IMG/VR virus record: IMGVR_UViG_3300024239_000155
Span: 1 to 27,113 of that record
DNA: 27,113 nt
Reading direction: 5' to 3' (one strand)
Origin: a virus
The position numbers and the translations under genes are program-made. Shown in pieces: positions 14,262 through 21,489 of this stretch. The number at the start of each line of letters is the position of its first letter. Within the stretch, counting starts at the first letter, position 1. Below the pieces are notes generated by a model, which was not told where the DNA came from, ran no database searches, and was given only the letters and a program-made list of their open reading frames with translations.

Positions 14262-14749
14262 TGGACGTCTGGGGGCGTGTTGATGACCGTGAAGTACTCG
14301 GCGGCCTGCAGCGCCTGATCGCCCTGGGGCGCAATGCCCAGCCGGCGTTAAAGGTCATTGCTGAATTGGGTGTTTTATCCACGCGCCGGCGTTTTAAAAC
14401 CGAAACCGGCCCCGATGGAAAACGCTGGAAGCCAAGCCTTCGCGCCCAGCTCAGCGGCGGTTTGACGTTACGTAAAGATGGTCATCTTGATGGATCGATC
14501 AGCGCTGGCGCGGGCACCGACTTTGCGGAGTGGGGCGTCGGAATGAAATATGCCGCCATCCACCAGTTCGGCGGAGTCATCCGCGCCAAGGGCGGCGCGC
14601 TCAAGTTCGCCTTGCCCGGTGGCGGTTTTGCCGTCGTCAAAGCCGTGACGATGCCGGCGCGCCCCTACCTCGGCGTTAATGACGACGATCGTCGCGACAT
14701 CCTGGATGTCTTCGAACGTCACATCGCGGGGGTGTCGCGTGCTGGCTGA
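14261..14749 (+). CDS. G: virion morphogenesis protein G (Mu gpG / P2 gpS family)
   Basis: A 162-residue protein. I choose ATG 14261, which overlaps the previous stop, over the GTG three bases earlier. The pattern RRRFKTETGPDGKRWKPSLR, then GLTLRKDGHLDGSISAGAGT, WGVGMKYAAIHQFGGVIRAK and VTMPARPYLGVNDDD is that of the phage virion morphogenesis/tail completion family. In phage Mu the G gene lies directly after F. Here it sits between DUF1320 and DUF1834, a rearranged order also seen in other Mu-like prophages. Confidence 0.88.
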   Translation: MDVWGRVDDREVLGGLQRLIALGRNAQPALKVIAELGVLSTRRRFKTETGPDGKRWKPSLRAQLSGGLTLRKDGHLDGSISAGAGTDFAEWGVGMKYAAIHQFGGVIRAKGGALKFALPGGGFAVVKAVTMPARPYLGVNDDDRRDILDVFERHIAGVSRAG

Positions 14750-15347
14750 ACTCGAAACCAACCTGGTCGCCCTGATCAAGAACTCCGCCCTGGGCAAACG
14801 TCTACGCTGGGTCGATTCGCTGCCGGATCTCGAAGGCGACAGCCTGATCGGCCGCTTCGCCAATGATGCGCCAGCCGTCTATGTCGCCATGGGGTCGTTC
14901 CCGATCAAGGGCGGCATGGTCCAGCCCAAGTACGGGATCGCCTGCATCGCGCGCAACAGCCGCAGCCACCAGGCGGCGCGGCACGGCGACGGCGTGCAGA
15001 TCGGGTTGCATGAAATGCTGGAAGCCGTGATGGTTCTGGTTGACGGCCAGGCCGTGGCCTACAGCGCCGAGGATGCGATCGCGTTCGAAGCCTACTCGTG
15101 CGACCTGATCAGCAGCGAGGATCTATACAAGAGGGGCGTCTACGCCGGTGTCGTACAGATCCAGGCCACGGCGGATGTGCCGCTGCCGGCCGCGCTCGAT
15201 GACCTGGCCGACTTCAAGACCTTCCACGCCGATTTCGATATCGACCCGCACCAGGCACCGGCCGAACACAACAAGTGGCTCGACGAACCGCCGGACCACA
15301 GCAGCTCGACCCCCGAGCTTTCCGACACCCTTCCACTACAGGAGTAA
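14739..15347 (+). CDS. DUF1834 tail terminator-like protein (Mu gp37-like)
   Basis: I start at GTG 14739, which overlaps the end of gene G by 11 bases. The longer in-frame opening at 14679 lies well inside G. The 202-residue protein begins MLAELETNLVALIKNSALGK, has GIACIARNSRSHQAARHGDG and QIGLHEMLEAVMVLVDGQAV, and ends in a variable tail after FHADFDIDPH. The pattern fits DUF1834 (gp37), placed at the head-tail joint where a tail terminator or connector is expected. The C-terminal 25 residues are Pro/Glu/Ser-rich and probably disordered. Confidence 0.85.
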   Translation: MLAELETNLVALIKNSALGKRLRWVDSLPDLEGDSLIGRFANDAPAVYVAMGSFPIKGGMVQPKYGIACIARNSRSHQAARHGDGVQIGLHEMLEAVMVLVDGQAVAYSAEDAIAFEAYSCDLISSEDLYKRGVYAGVVQIQATADVPLPAALDDLADFKTFHADFDIDPHQAPAEHNKWLDEPPDHSSSTPELSDTLPLQE

Positions 15348-15352
15348 ACACC

Positions 15353-15565
15353 ATGCCCAAGATTTTCGCGGTACCGAAAGACGGCGTACTGGTTCGCCAC
15401 GCCAACGGCAAGCCGCTCGATACCGCCGGTGAAACCGTCGAACGCGATTCGTACTGGTTGCGCCGCGAGCGCGACGGCGATGTCACGCTCGGCGAAATCC
15501 AGGCCGATGCGCTCGCCGACGTCGTTGAGCCTGCGCCAGCGGCCCCGGCCAAGAAGACCAAGTAA
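15353..15565 (+). CDS. DUF2635 small protein (Mu gp38-like)
   Basis: A 70-residue protein with AGGAG upstream of ATG 15353. It opens MPKIFAVPKDGVLVRHANGK, continues with ERDSYWLRRERDGDVTLGE, and ends in an Ala/Pro/Lys tail. This matches the DUF2635 family, which always lies just before the tail sheath gene in Mu-like phages. The role is unknown. It may help sheath or tail-terminator assembly. Confidence 0.85.
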   Translation: MPKIFAVPKDGVLVRHANGKPLDTAGETVERDSYWLRRERDGDVTLGEIQADALADVVEPAPAAPAKKTK

Positions 15566-15596
15566 GCAGCCTCACCTTTAACCACCGGAGCCAACC

Positions 15597-17075
15597 ATGC
15601 CCGACAACATTACGTTCATGACGATCCCCACTGACTGGCGCGTGCCTGGTCAATACATCGAGATCGACCACACCAAGGCCGTGCGCGGTCTGCCAGGCAT
15701 GCCGCGCCGGATCCTGATGATCGGCCAGCGGCTGTCGACTGGCATCATTCCGGCCGGCGTGCTGACCCGCGTTACCCGCAAGGAAGACGGCGTTAATTAT
15801 TTCGGGCGTGGCTCGATGCTGGCGCAGATGATCACGGCAGCGGTCAAGGTCAATCCCTACACCGAGATGTGGGCACTGGCGCTGGATGATCTGCCGGCCG
15901 GCGTGGCCGCAACACAGACCATTACCGTGACGGGCTCGCCGACCGAGGCCGGTACCGCGTACCTGTACATCGGTGGCAAGCGCCTCGCCGTCGGTATCAC
16001 GGCCGCACAGACGCCGACGCTGATCGCCACGGCGATCGCCGCTGCCGTCAATGCGGATCTCGATCTGCCCGTCACCGCCACCTCGGCCGTCGGCGTTGTC
16101 ACGCTGACGTCGCGTCACAAGGGTGCAGAGGGCGCCGGCATCGACGTGCGCTGGAACTACTACGACGGCGAGACGATGCCCAAGGGCGTCACGATCGCGA
16201 CCACGGTGGGCGCCGCCGGCACCGGCAATCCGGATGTGCTGACGGCCATCGCGGCCATGAGCACCGGCGGCTACTACAGCATCGTCATGCCCTGGGCAGA
16301 CACTGCCAACCTGGTGGCGATGGAAACCGAGCTGCAGAGTCGTTGGGGCGGTATGGACATGCGCGCCGGCCATGTGTTCACCTTCAAGGGCGCGACGGCC
16401 GCCGGGCTGTCCACCTTCGGTTCCGCGCGCAACAGCCCGCACAGCACGGTATTCGGCCTCAACAAGTCGCCCTCGCTGCCCTGGGTGATCGCCGCCCAGG
16501 CCGCAGCGGCCGTCGAGTTCTCCGGCGGCAACGACCCGGCGATTCCGTTCCGTGGCCTGTCGTTGCCTGACGTGCTGGCACCGGCCGAGGCCGATCGCTT
16601 CACCCAGACAGAGCGCAACCTGGTACTGCATGACGGCATCAGCACGATCATTTTCGACGAGTCCGGCGCAGCGATCGTCGAACAGGTGGTCACCACCTAC
16701 CAGACCAACAGTTTCGGCCTGGATGACCGGTCGTTGCTCAAGCTGAACACCAAGTGGACGGTGGACTACATGCGCTACGTGTTCCGCTCGGCGGTAGCGC
16801 GCGACTACCCGGCGCACAAGCTGGCCAGTGACGACGTTCTCGGCCGCATCGCGCCGGGACAGAAGATCGCCACGCCACGGCTGATCACCAACACCCTGAT
16901 TGCGGCCGCCGCGCAGCTGGAATACGTCGGGCTGCTCGAAGATCTCGCCGGCTTCAAGCGCGACATCAAGGTTGTCCGCTCCGAGGCCGACGAGTGCCGC
17001 GTCAATGCGGTCATTCCGCCCAACGTCGTCAATCAGTTCGACGTCTTCGCGGCCGCTGTTCAATTCATTCTGTGA
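15597..17075 (+). CDS. L: tail sheath protein L (Mu gp39-like)
   Basis: A 492-residue protein forming the contractile sheath. Typical segments are the N-terminal TIPTDWRVPGQYIEIDHTKA, PRRILMIGQRLSTGIIPAGV and GRGSMLAQMITAAVKVNPYT, then the C-terminal AADRFTQ-type region ADRFTQTERNLVLHDGIST and VVTTYQTNSFGLDDRSLLKL. The C-terminus (PPNVVNQFDVFAAAVQFIL) is that of Mu-type sheaths, which interlock with neighbouring subunits. The presence of a sheath shows that the phage is a myovirus. CGGAG precedes the ATG. Confidence 0.95.
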   Translation: MPDNITFMTIPTDWRVPGQYIEIDHTKAVRGLPGMPRRILMIGQRLSTGIIPAGVLTRVTRKEDGVNYFGRGSMLAQMITAAVKVNPYTEMWALALDDLPAGVAATQTITVTGSPTEAGTAYLYIGGKRLAVGITAAQTPTLIATAIAAAVNADLDLPVTATSAVGVVTLTSRHKGAEGAGIDVRWNYYDGETMPKGVTIATTVGAAGTGNPDVLTAIAAMSTGGYYSIVMPWADTANLVAMETELQSRWGGMDMRAGHVFTFKGATAAGLSTFGSARNSPHSTVFGLNKSPSLPWVIAAQAAAAVEFSGGNDPAIPFRGLSLPDVLAPAEADRFTQTERNLVLHDGISTIIFDESGAAIVEQVVTTYQTNSFGLDDRSLLKLNTKWTVDYMRYVFRSAVARDYPAHKLASDDVLGRIAPGQKIATPRLITNTLIAAAAQLEYVGLLEDLAGFKRDIKVVRSEADECRVNAVIPPNVVNQFDVFAAAVQFIL

Positions 17076-17087
17076 GGTAGATAAACA

Positions 17088-17438
17088 ATGGGACAACTGA
17101 CTGGACGCGCGTATATCACGGTCGCCGGCAAGCGGCTGGCGTCAAAGGAAGGCGCCAAGCTGGGCTTCGGCAACCTGGAGCGCACTGCTGAGCTTGGCGA
17201 TGGTGGCGTTCTTGGGTATAAGGAAAAACCAACCGTGCCGTATATCGAATGCACGATTTCCCATAGCGCCGACACGTCTCTTTCCGAGTTCGCCGACATG
17301 GTCGATGTAGGGGTTTCGTTTGATACGGACTCCGGCCGCAGTTTTGTTTTGCGTAACGCCTGGAACGCCAAGGCGTTGGAGATGGACAAGGGCGATGTGG
17401 CACTGCGCTTCGAAGGCATGAGCTGCGAGGAGCGATAA
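17088..17438 (+). CDS. M: tail tube protein M (Mu gp40-like)
   Basis: A 116-residue protein forming the inner tail tube. It begins MGQLTGRAYITVAGKRLASK and includes FGNLERTAELGDGGVLGYKE, TVPYIECTISHSADTSLSEF and DMVDVGVSFDTDSGRSFVLR, which is the Mu tube protein pattern. It is placed directly after the sheath as expected, and a single base leads into the gp41-like gene. Confidence 0.92.
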   Translation: MGQLTGRAYITVAGKRLASKEGAKLGFGNLERTAELGDGGVLGYKEKPTVPYIECTISHSADTSLSEFADMVDVGVSFDTDSGRSFVLRNAWNAKALEMDKGDVALRFEGMSCEER

Positions 17439-17711
17439 ATGGACGCCACCAAGATTGATATTCCGCTGTCGCACCCGATCCCCTACGGCGAAACGACGCT
17501 TTCGGTGTTGCAGTTGCGCCGACCGAAGGCCGGTGACTTCAGAGGCTTGAAGGGCATGGACAAGCCGTTTGACATGATCCTCGACTTTGCGGCCACGCTT
17601 TCAGGGCTGACGCCCGCCATCATCGATCGCATTGACGTTGGCGATATGCCAAAGCTGATTGAGGTGGTGAGCGGTTTTTTGGGGGAGTCCCCCGTAACTG
17701 GGACGAAGTGA
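17439..17711 (+). CDS. tail assembly chaperone (Mu gp41-like), zero-frame product
   Basis: A 90-residue protein of the Mu gp41 tail assembly chaperone family: IDIPLSHPIPYGETTLSVLQ, RRPKAGDFRGLKGMDKPFDM and AATLSGLTPAIIDRIDVGDM, followed by PKLIEVVSGFLGE and the tail SPVTGTK. These chaperones coat the tape measure while the tube forms around it. It starts immediately after the tube stop. A slippery sequence near its end allows a longer product (see the separate entry), which is conserved behaviour for this gene position in many phages. Confidence 0.88.
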   Translation: MDATKIDIPLSHPIPYGETTLSVLQLRRPKAGDFRGLKGMDKPFDMILDFAATLSGLTPAIIDRIDVGDMPKLIEVVSGFLGESPVTGTK

Positions 17712-17830
17712 TCGGCGACGTCGCGTACACTTTCCACTTTCCACCATCTGAAATCTGGGCAATGGATGTGGACGAAGTCTTGTTCTGGCACACCCAGGCG
17801 TCGCGCCTTAACCGCCCGGCCGATTCCTGA
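17439..17830 (+). CDS. frameshifted tail assembly chaperone fusion (gp41 plus extension)
   Basis: If ribosomes slip back one base at 17675-17681, the first 81 residues are followed by 49 residues from the -1 frame, ending at TGA 17828-17830 (130 residues in total). The extension reads GVPRNWDEVIGDVAYTFHF, PPSEIWAMDVDEVLFWHTQA, then SRLNRPADS. This is the typical second half of such chaperones (a WD...YxFHxPPSExWxM pattern), although it has no start codon of its own that fits. The long form would bridge the chaperone and the tape measure. The extension overlaps the tail of the antisense ORF at 17808. Confidence 0.85.
17661..17693 (+). promoter_or_regulatory. programmed -1 frameshift signal
   Basis: The zero-frame codons GGT TTT TTG place the heptamer T-TTT-TTG (17675-17681) in the phase required for tandem -1 slippage. 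GAGGTGG (17661-17667), a Shine-Dalgarno-like stimulator, is eight bases upstream. GGGGG (17681-17685) pairs with CCCCC (17689-17693) immediately after, forming a tight hairpin. Slippage joins the gp41-like frame to the downstream frame. Confidence 0.85.
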
Positions 17831-17999
17831 AGAGCCTGGACATCAGATCGAAGAGAGCGCCAAAGAGCGCCAGTAGCAGCACTGCACCGATCAGGAAAAC
17901 GCCGCCGGCCAGCCAGCCGTCGGCGGCAACAACCCGCCAGCCGATGGCGAATAAACCGATCAGCACAGCCCACACGAGAAGCGATTTAACGAGTTTCAT
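17808..17999 (-). CDS. small antisense membrane protein, 63 aa
   Basis: On the minus strand between chaperone and tape measure, ATG 17997-17999 opens MKLVKSLLVWAVLIGLFAIG followed by WRVVAADGWLAGGVFLIGAV, then LLLALFGALFDLMSRLF and RNRPGG. This is a clear two-span membrane hairpin with a positive end. Extensions to ATG 18023 or TTG 18026 are possible, and AAGG precedes the former at a suitable distance. No plus-strand gene occupies 17831-18013, so the ORF fills a real gap. I do not know its function. A superinfection-related or lysis-accessory role would be speculation. It overlaps the 3' end of the frameshift product and, if extended, the first codons of the tape measure. Confidence 0.5.
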   Translation of the reverse strand: MKLVKSLLVWAVLIGLFAIGWRVVAADGWLAGGVFLIGAVLLLALFGALFDLMSRLFRNRPGG

Positions 18000-18013
18000 A
18001 GGATCAGCATAGC

Positions 18014-19810
18014 ATGTCCGCATCAATGATGACCTTGGGTGTAACCATCAAGCTGTTCGACCAGATGTCGGGCGGCCTGAGTGGCATCGTCACGCGGGTT
18101 GAAGGGCTGCGCGGGAAAATCGGCGCGCTGGCCGATAAAGCGTCTGCCCTGGGGCGTGGGGCGCTTGGCTCGGGGCTGATTGCCGGTGGCGCTCTAATGA
18201 AGACGGTGTCAGCGTTTTCTGAACTGGAGGATGCCTCCACCCGGCTCAAGGCCGTCATGATGGGGCGTGATGGCACGGTCGGCGCCTTCGATCAGGTCAA
18301 TGCCCTGGCTGTTCGCTTGGGCGATCAGCTTCCCGGTACAACGGCGGACTTTCTCCAGATGATGGTCGCGCTCAAGGCGCAGGGCATCAGCGATGATTCG
18401 ATTCTTGGAGGCGTCGGCGAAGCGTCCGCCAAGATGGCCGTTTTGCTGAAGAAATCGCCCGAAGAAATGGCCGTGTTCTCGGCCAAGCTGAAGACCGCGC
18501 TCGGGGTGGCGGATGGCGACATGCTGGCGTTCATGGACACCATCCAGCGCACGTACTATATGGGTGTCGACGCCACCGAAATGATGTACGCCTTCGCGCG
18601 TTCGGGCGGCGCCCTGAAGACGATCAAACAGCAGGGGCTGGAAGCGGGCAAAGCGTTGTCCCCGCTGTACGCCATGTGGATCAAGGGCGGCATGTCGGGA
18701 GAGACCGTGGGTACCGGGTTCGCCTCGATCACCAATTCGCTGCTCGATCGGGAGAAGGTCGGCAAGGGGAACGCGCTGCTCAAGTCGATGGGGCTTGGGC
18801 CGCTGAAATTCACCGACAAGCAGGGGAACTTCGCCGGCATCGAGAACATGATTGCCCAGTTCGACACGCTCAAGTCGCTCGATGCCACCAAGCTCAATGC
18901 CGTGCTGAAGGAGATGTTCGGCGGCGGGCAGGATCAGTCAATGGTCGCTACGATGGTCAGTAATGGCATCGAGGGCTACCGCAAGCAGGTCGAGGCGATG
19001 GAAGCGCAGGCCGACCTGCAGAAGCGCGTCGAGGCAGTGCTTAAAACACTGACCAACGTCTGGGAAGCCGCCTCTGGAACCTTCACCAACTTGCTGGCCA
19101 GCCTCGGCGAAGCGGTCGGCGATGATCTGAAGACAATGGCAGAGTTGTTCGGGCAGGCATCGGAAGCCATAAAGGGCTTTGTCAAGGAACATCCAACGAT
19201 GGCGATGTGGCTTGGCCGCCTGGCGCTGGCTTTGACTGGCGTAGCGATTATTGGCGGGGCCTTGCTGCTTATCGTCGGCGTTGTCGGCAAGGTAGCCGCC
19301 GGGTTTATGGCGCTTGGCCCGGCGGTGTTGTTTGCTGTCAGCGCCTTTTCGAAACTGATGTTGTTTGCGCGAGTCATTGCCGCCATCTTTATGGCTAACC
19401 CGATCTCGCTGGCGATCATGGCCATCGTCGTCGGGCTGGCGCTGGCGGCCAAGCTGATCTATGAAAACTGGGAGCCGATCAAGGCGTTTTTCATCGACCT
19501 GTGGGAGGGCGTAAAGAATGCCTTCTCCAGCGCGATCGACTGGATAAGCGTGAAAATGCAGTCGATGACGGACATGATTCCTGACTGGGTGAAGAATCCG
19601 TCACAGATCCAGGAGAAGGCCAAGTCGTTCTTCGGCGATTCCCTCGGGCCGGCCAAGGCAGGTGCTGTGATCCCCGGCGGGCAGAGTTCAAATGTCGGTG
19701 GCGAAATAAACATACGCGTCGAGGATAACCGGCTCTCTGTAACCAGCTCCACATCAAATCCCAACGTCCCCATCAATACGGACGCCGGCATGTCGATGCT
19801 CCACCCATGA
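18014..19810 (+). CDS. tail tape measure protein (Mu gp42-like)
   Basis: A 598-residue protein that sets tail length and is ejected with DNA. The N-terminus MSASMMTLGVTIKLFDQMSG, followed by GLSGIVTRVEGLRGKIGALA, and the block AFSELEDASTRLKAVMMGRD mark a TP901-type tape measure core. GISDDSILGGVGEASAKMAV and YMGVDATEMMYAFARSGGAL follow. The hydrophobic segments between residues about 395 and 480 (LALALTGVAIIGGALLLIVG and FMANPISLAIMAIVVGLALA) are the usual membrane-active region. The C-terminal tail is Ser/Asn-rich. AGGATC lies eight bases before ATG 18014. ATG 18026 is an alternative start. Confidence 0.93.
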   Translation: MSASMMTLGVTIKLFDQMSGGLSGIVTRVEGLRGKIGALADKASALGRGALGSGLIAGGALMKTVSAFSELEDASTRLKAVMMGRDGTVGAFDQVNALAVRLGDQLPGTTADFLQMMVALKAQGISDDSILGGVGEASAKMAVLLKKSPEEMAVFSAKLKTALGVADGDMLAFMDTIQRTYYMGVDATEMMYAFARSGGALKTIKQQGLEAGKALSPLYAMWIKGGMSGETVGTGFASITNSLLDREKVGKGNALLKSMGLGPLKFTDKQGNFAGIENMIAQFDTLKSLDATKLNAVLKEMFGGGQDQSMVATMVSNGIEGYRKQVEAMEAQADLQKRVEAVLKTLTNVWEAASGTFTNLLASLGEAVGDDLKTMAELFGQASEAIKGFVKEHPTMAMWLGRLALALTGVAIIGGALLLIVGVVGKVAAGFMALGPAVLFAVSAFSKLMLFARVIAAIFMANPISLAIMAIVVGLALAAKLIYENWEPIKAFFIDLWEGVKNAFSSAIDWISVKMQSMTDMIPDWVKNPSQIQEKAKSFFGDSLGPAKAGAVIPGGQSSNVGGEINIRVEDNRLSVTSSTSNPNVPINTDAGMSMLHP

Positions 19811-21027
19811 CTTATATTGCCCCCTGGCGCAAGCAGCTGCAGCCGGCCAAGTTCCGGGACGTTCCCTTCTTCGTAAAGTCCGCGAATACGCAAGTCGGCC
19901 GGCGCGTCGAACTGCACGAATACCCGCAGCGCGATGAAGCCTTCCCGGAAGACCTCGGCCTCAAGGCCGACGCCTTTACGATCGAGGCCATCATCATCGG
20001 CCCCGACTACAGGACGTCACGCGATAAGCTTATCGTGGCGCTCAAGAAGGCCGGCGCGGGCGAACTGGTGCATCCGTACTACGGCCGGCGCACGGTTACG
20101 CTGGTCAGCCCCGCGCGCATTGTCGAGTCACCGGATGAAGGCGGGATGGCTCGCTTCTCCCTGGACTTCGTCGAAGCCGGCGAAAACGAGCAGCCGAGCG
20201 CCCGCGTTGATACGCAATCGGTGGTCGAGGAGCGCGCCGACGACGCCACCAGTGCGTGTGCCGACGAGTTTGCCGAGACCTACAGCCTGGACGGCTCGCC
20301 CGAGTTCGTTGAAACCAGCGCGCTGGATACCGCCCGCGACATGATGTCGGCGCTGGAATCGGCACGGCGATCGCTGGTGCCGGATCTCTCCGTGCTGTCC
20401 GACTACATGGCGGCAGCCAGCGGCGTCGTGGGTAGCCTGAACAGCCTGATCCGCGCCCCGGCAGCGTTCGCCCAGACCATCCTCGGCATGTTCGGGAGCC
20501 TGAAGGCGCTGGCGCTCAGCCCCTTGCACGCCTTAAACAGCTATCGCGGCCTGTTCGACTACGGCAATAAGCACGCCTCGGTACCGCGCACCACGCCGGC
20601 GCGGCGACGCCAGGCGACCAACCAGGCGGCCATGATCGGGCTGGTGCGCCGATCGGCGCTGATCGAAGCCTCGCGCCTGGCCAGCCGTACGGAGTTCGAT
20701 ACCTACGACCAGGCCGTCGCCATGCGCGACGATCTGGCCATCCGCCTGGACGATGAAGCGGCGGGCGCCACTGTCTCCGATCCCGTCTATCAGGCGCTGA
20801 CCGCGCTGCGCGTCGCGTTAATCCGCGATCTGACCGCCCGTTCGATTAACGCGCCCCGCGTCTCGACCGAGATCCTGCCGGCCACGCTGCCGGCACTGGT
20901 CGCCGCCTACCGCATCCACGGCGACGCCACCCGCGCCGACGAACTGATCAGCCGCAATCGAAAGCGCATCCGCCACCCGGGGTTTGTTCCTGGGGGCGTG
21001 GCGCTCGAGATTGTCTCCAGTAAATGA
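19807..21027 (+). CDS. N: DNA circularisation / baseplate protein N (Mu gp43-like)
   Basis: A 406-residue protein. Its first 110 residues are the DNA_circ_N domain: WRKQLQPAKFRDVPFFVKSA, NTQVGRRVELHEYPQRDEAF and EDLGLKADAFTIEAIIIGPD, then VHPYYGRRTVTLVSPARIVE. Despite the historical name, the Mu N family is a virion protein of the tail tip/baseplate that contacts the tape measure and hub. The ATG overlaps the tape measure stop (ATGA). The central region is helical and variable. Confidence 0.9.
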   Translation: MTYIAPWRKQLQPAKFRDVPFFVKSANTQVGRRVELHEYPQRDEAFPEDLGLKADAFTIEAIIIGPDYRTSRDKLIVALKKAGAGELVHPYYGRRTVTLVSPARIVESPDEGGMARFSLDFVEAGENEQPSARVDTQSVVEERADDATSACADEFAETYSLDGSPEFVETSALDTARDMMSALESARRSLVPDLSVLSDYMAAASGVVGSLNSLIRAPAAFAQTILGMFGSLKALALSPLHALNSYRGLFDYGNKHASVPRTTPARRRQATNQAAMIGLVRRSALIEASRLASRTEFDTYDQAVAMRDDLAIRLDDEAAGATVSDPVYQALTALRVALIRDLTARSINAPRVSTEILPATLPALVAAYRIHGDATRADELISRNRKRIRHPGFVPGGVALEIVSSK

Positions 21028-21049
21028 CGCACCGGGCGAGGCCAAGACG

Positions 21050-21409
21050 ATGAGTGATGATGTTGTACGTCAGTTTCCAGGGACGGAATTGCCAGAAAAC
21101 CTGCTGGACATTGCGCCGCGACACCACGGATTTTGCCAACACGAGAAGGTGACGCTTGAAGAGCACACACGAACCGTGACCTGCGCAAAGTGCGGGGCAA
21201 CGATCGACCCGTTTAATTTTCTGATGCAGAACGCAAAAACCATTCAAATGGCTTGGCAGCATTACCGGATGGCAATGCATAAGGTCCAGGAGATTACGGA
21301 ACGCGTAGATGTCTTGAAACGCGAAGAGAACCGCCTGCGCTCCATTGTGAAACGTCTGCAAGCGAAAAGCAGTGCAGTGCTGGATGTACGCGGCGAAAGC
21401 CGACTTTGA
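21050..21409 (+). CDS. zinc-ribbon-like coiled-coil protein inserted between N and P
   Basis: I start at ATG 21050. The longer frame from 20984 overlaps N and lacks support. The 119-residue protein has a possible zinc site made of Cys29, His31, Cys45 and Cys48 (HHGFCQHEKV, then TRTVTCAKCGATIDPFNFL), followed by a long helix (HYRMAMHKVQEITERVDVLK, REENRLRSIVKRLQAK). Similar small CxxC-DPF proteins occur in other phages with no known role. In Mu, N is directly followed by P, so this gene is an insertion. It ends inside a 10-base hairpin that would stop transcription before the P promoter region. Confidence 0.7.
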   Translation: MSDDVVRQFPGTELPENLLDIAPRHHGFCQHEKVTLEEHTRTVTCAKCGATIDPFNFLMQNAKTIQMAWQHYRMAMHKVQEITERVDVLKREENRLRSIVKRLQAKSSAVLDVRGESRL

Positions 21410-21442
21410 TGCCGCGCACTTAAAGCCCCGGAGTCGGCTTTT
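21396..21442 (+). terminator. hairpin overlapping the end of the zinc-ribbon gene
   Basis: AAAGCCGACT (21396-21405) pairs perfectly with AGTCGGCTTT (21432-21441), and the right arm runs into TTTT at 21439-21442. The left arm lies within the last codons of the zinc-ribbon gene (stop 21407-21409). A competing smaller stem AAAGCC/GGCTTT (21422-21427 with 21436-21441) uses the same right arm. It would act as a transcription terminator between N plus zinc-ribbon and P, although the T-run is short and the larger loop is 26 bases. Confidence 0.6.
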
Positions 21443-21454
21443 AAAGCCCTTTAG
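21441..21454 (+). promoter_or_regulatory. palindromic site upstream of gene P (candidate late-activator operator)
   Basis: TTAAAGCCCTTTAG matches the palindrome before gene I (10618-10631) at 13 of 14 bases, and exactly 35 bases separate each from a downstream ATG. It begins inside the T-run of the preceding hairpin, so part of the match could come from the terminator. The downstream arm CCCTTTAG is not explained by that. Mu has its PP late promoter before P. Confidence 0.5.
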
Positions 21455-21489
21455 TCGATCACCTTCGCATCAATCGGTAGCCTCCATAC

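Noticed and set aside
15483-17096. Minus-strand frame of 537 codons
   Set aside because: It is the antisense shadow of the tail sheath gene, rich in Gly/Arg/His with no recognisable domain.
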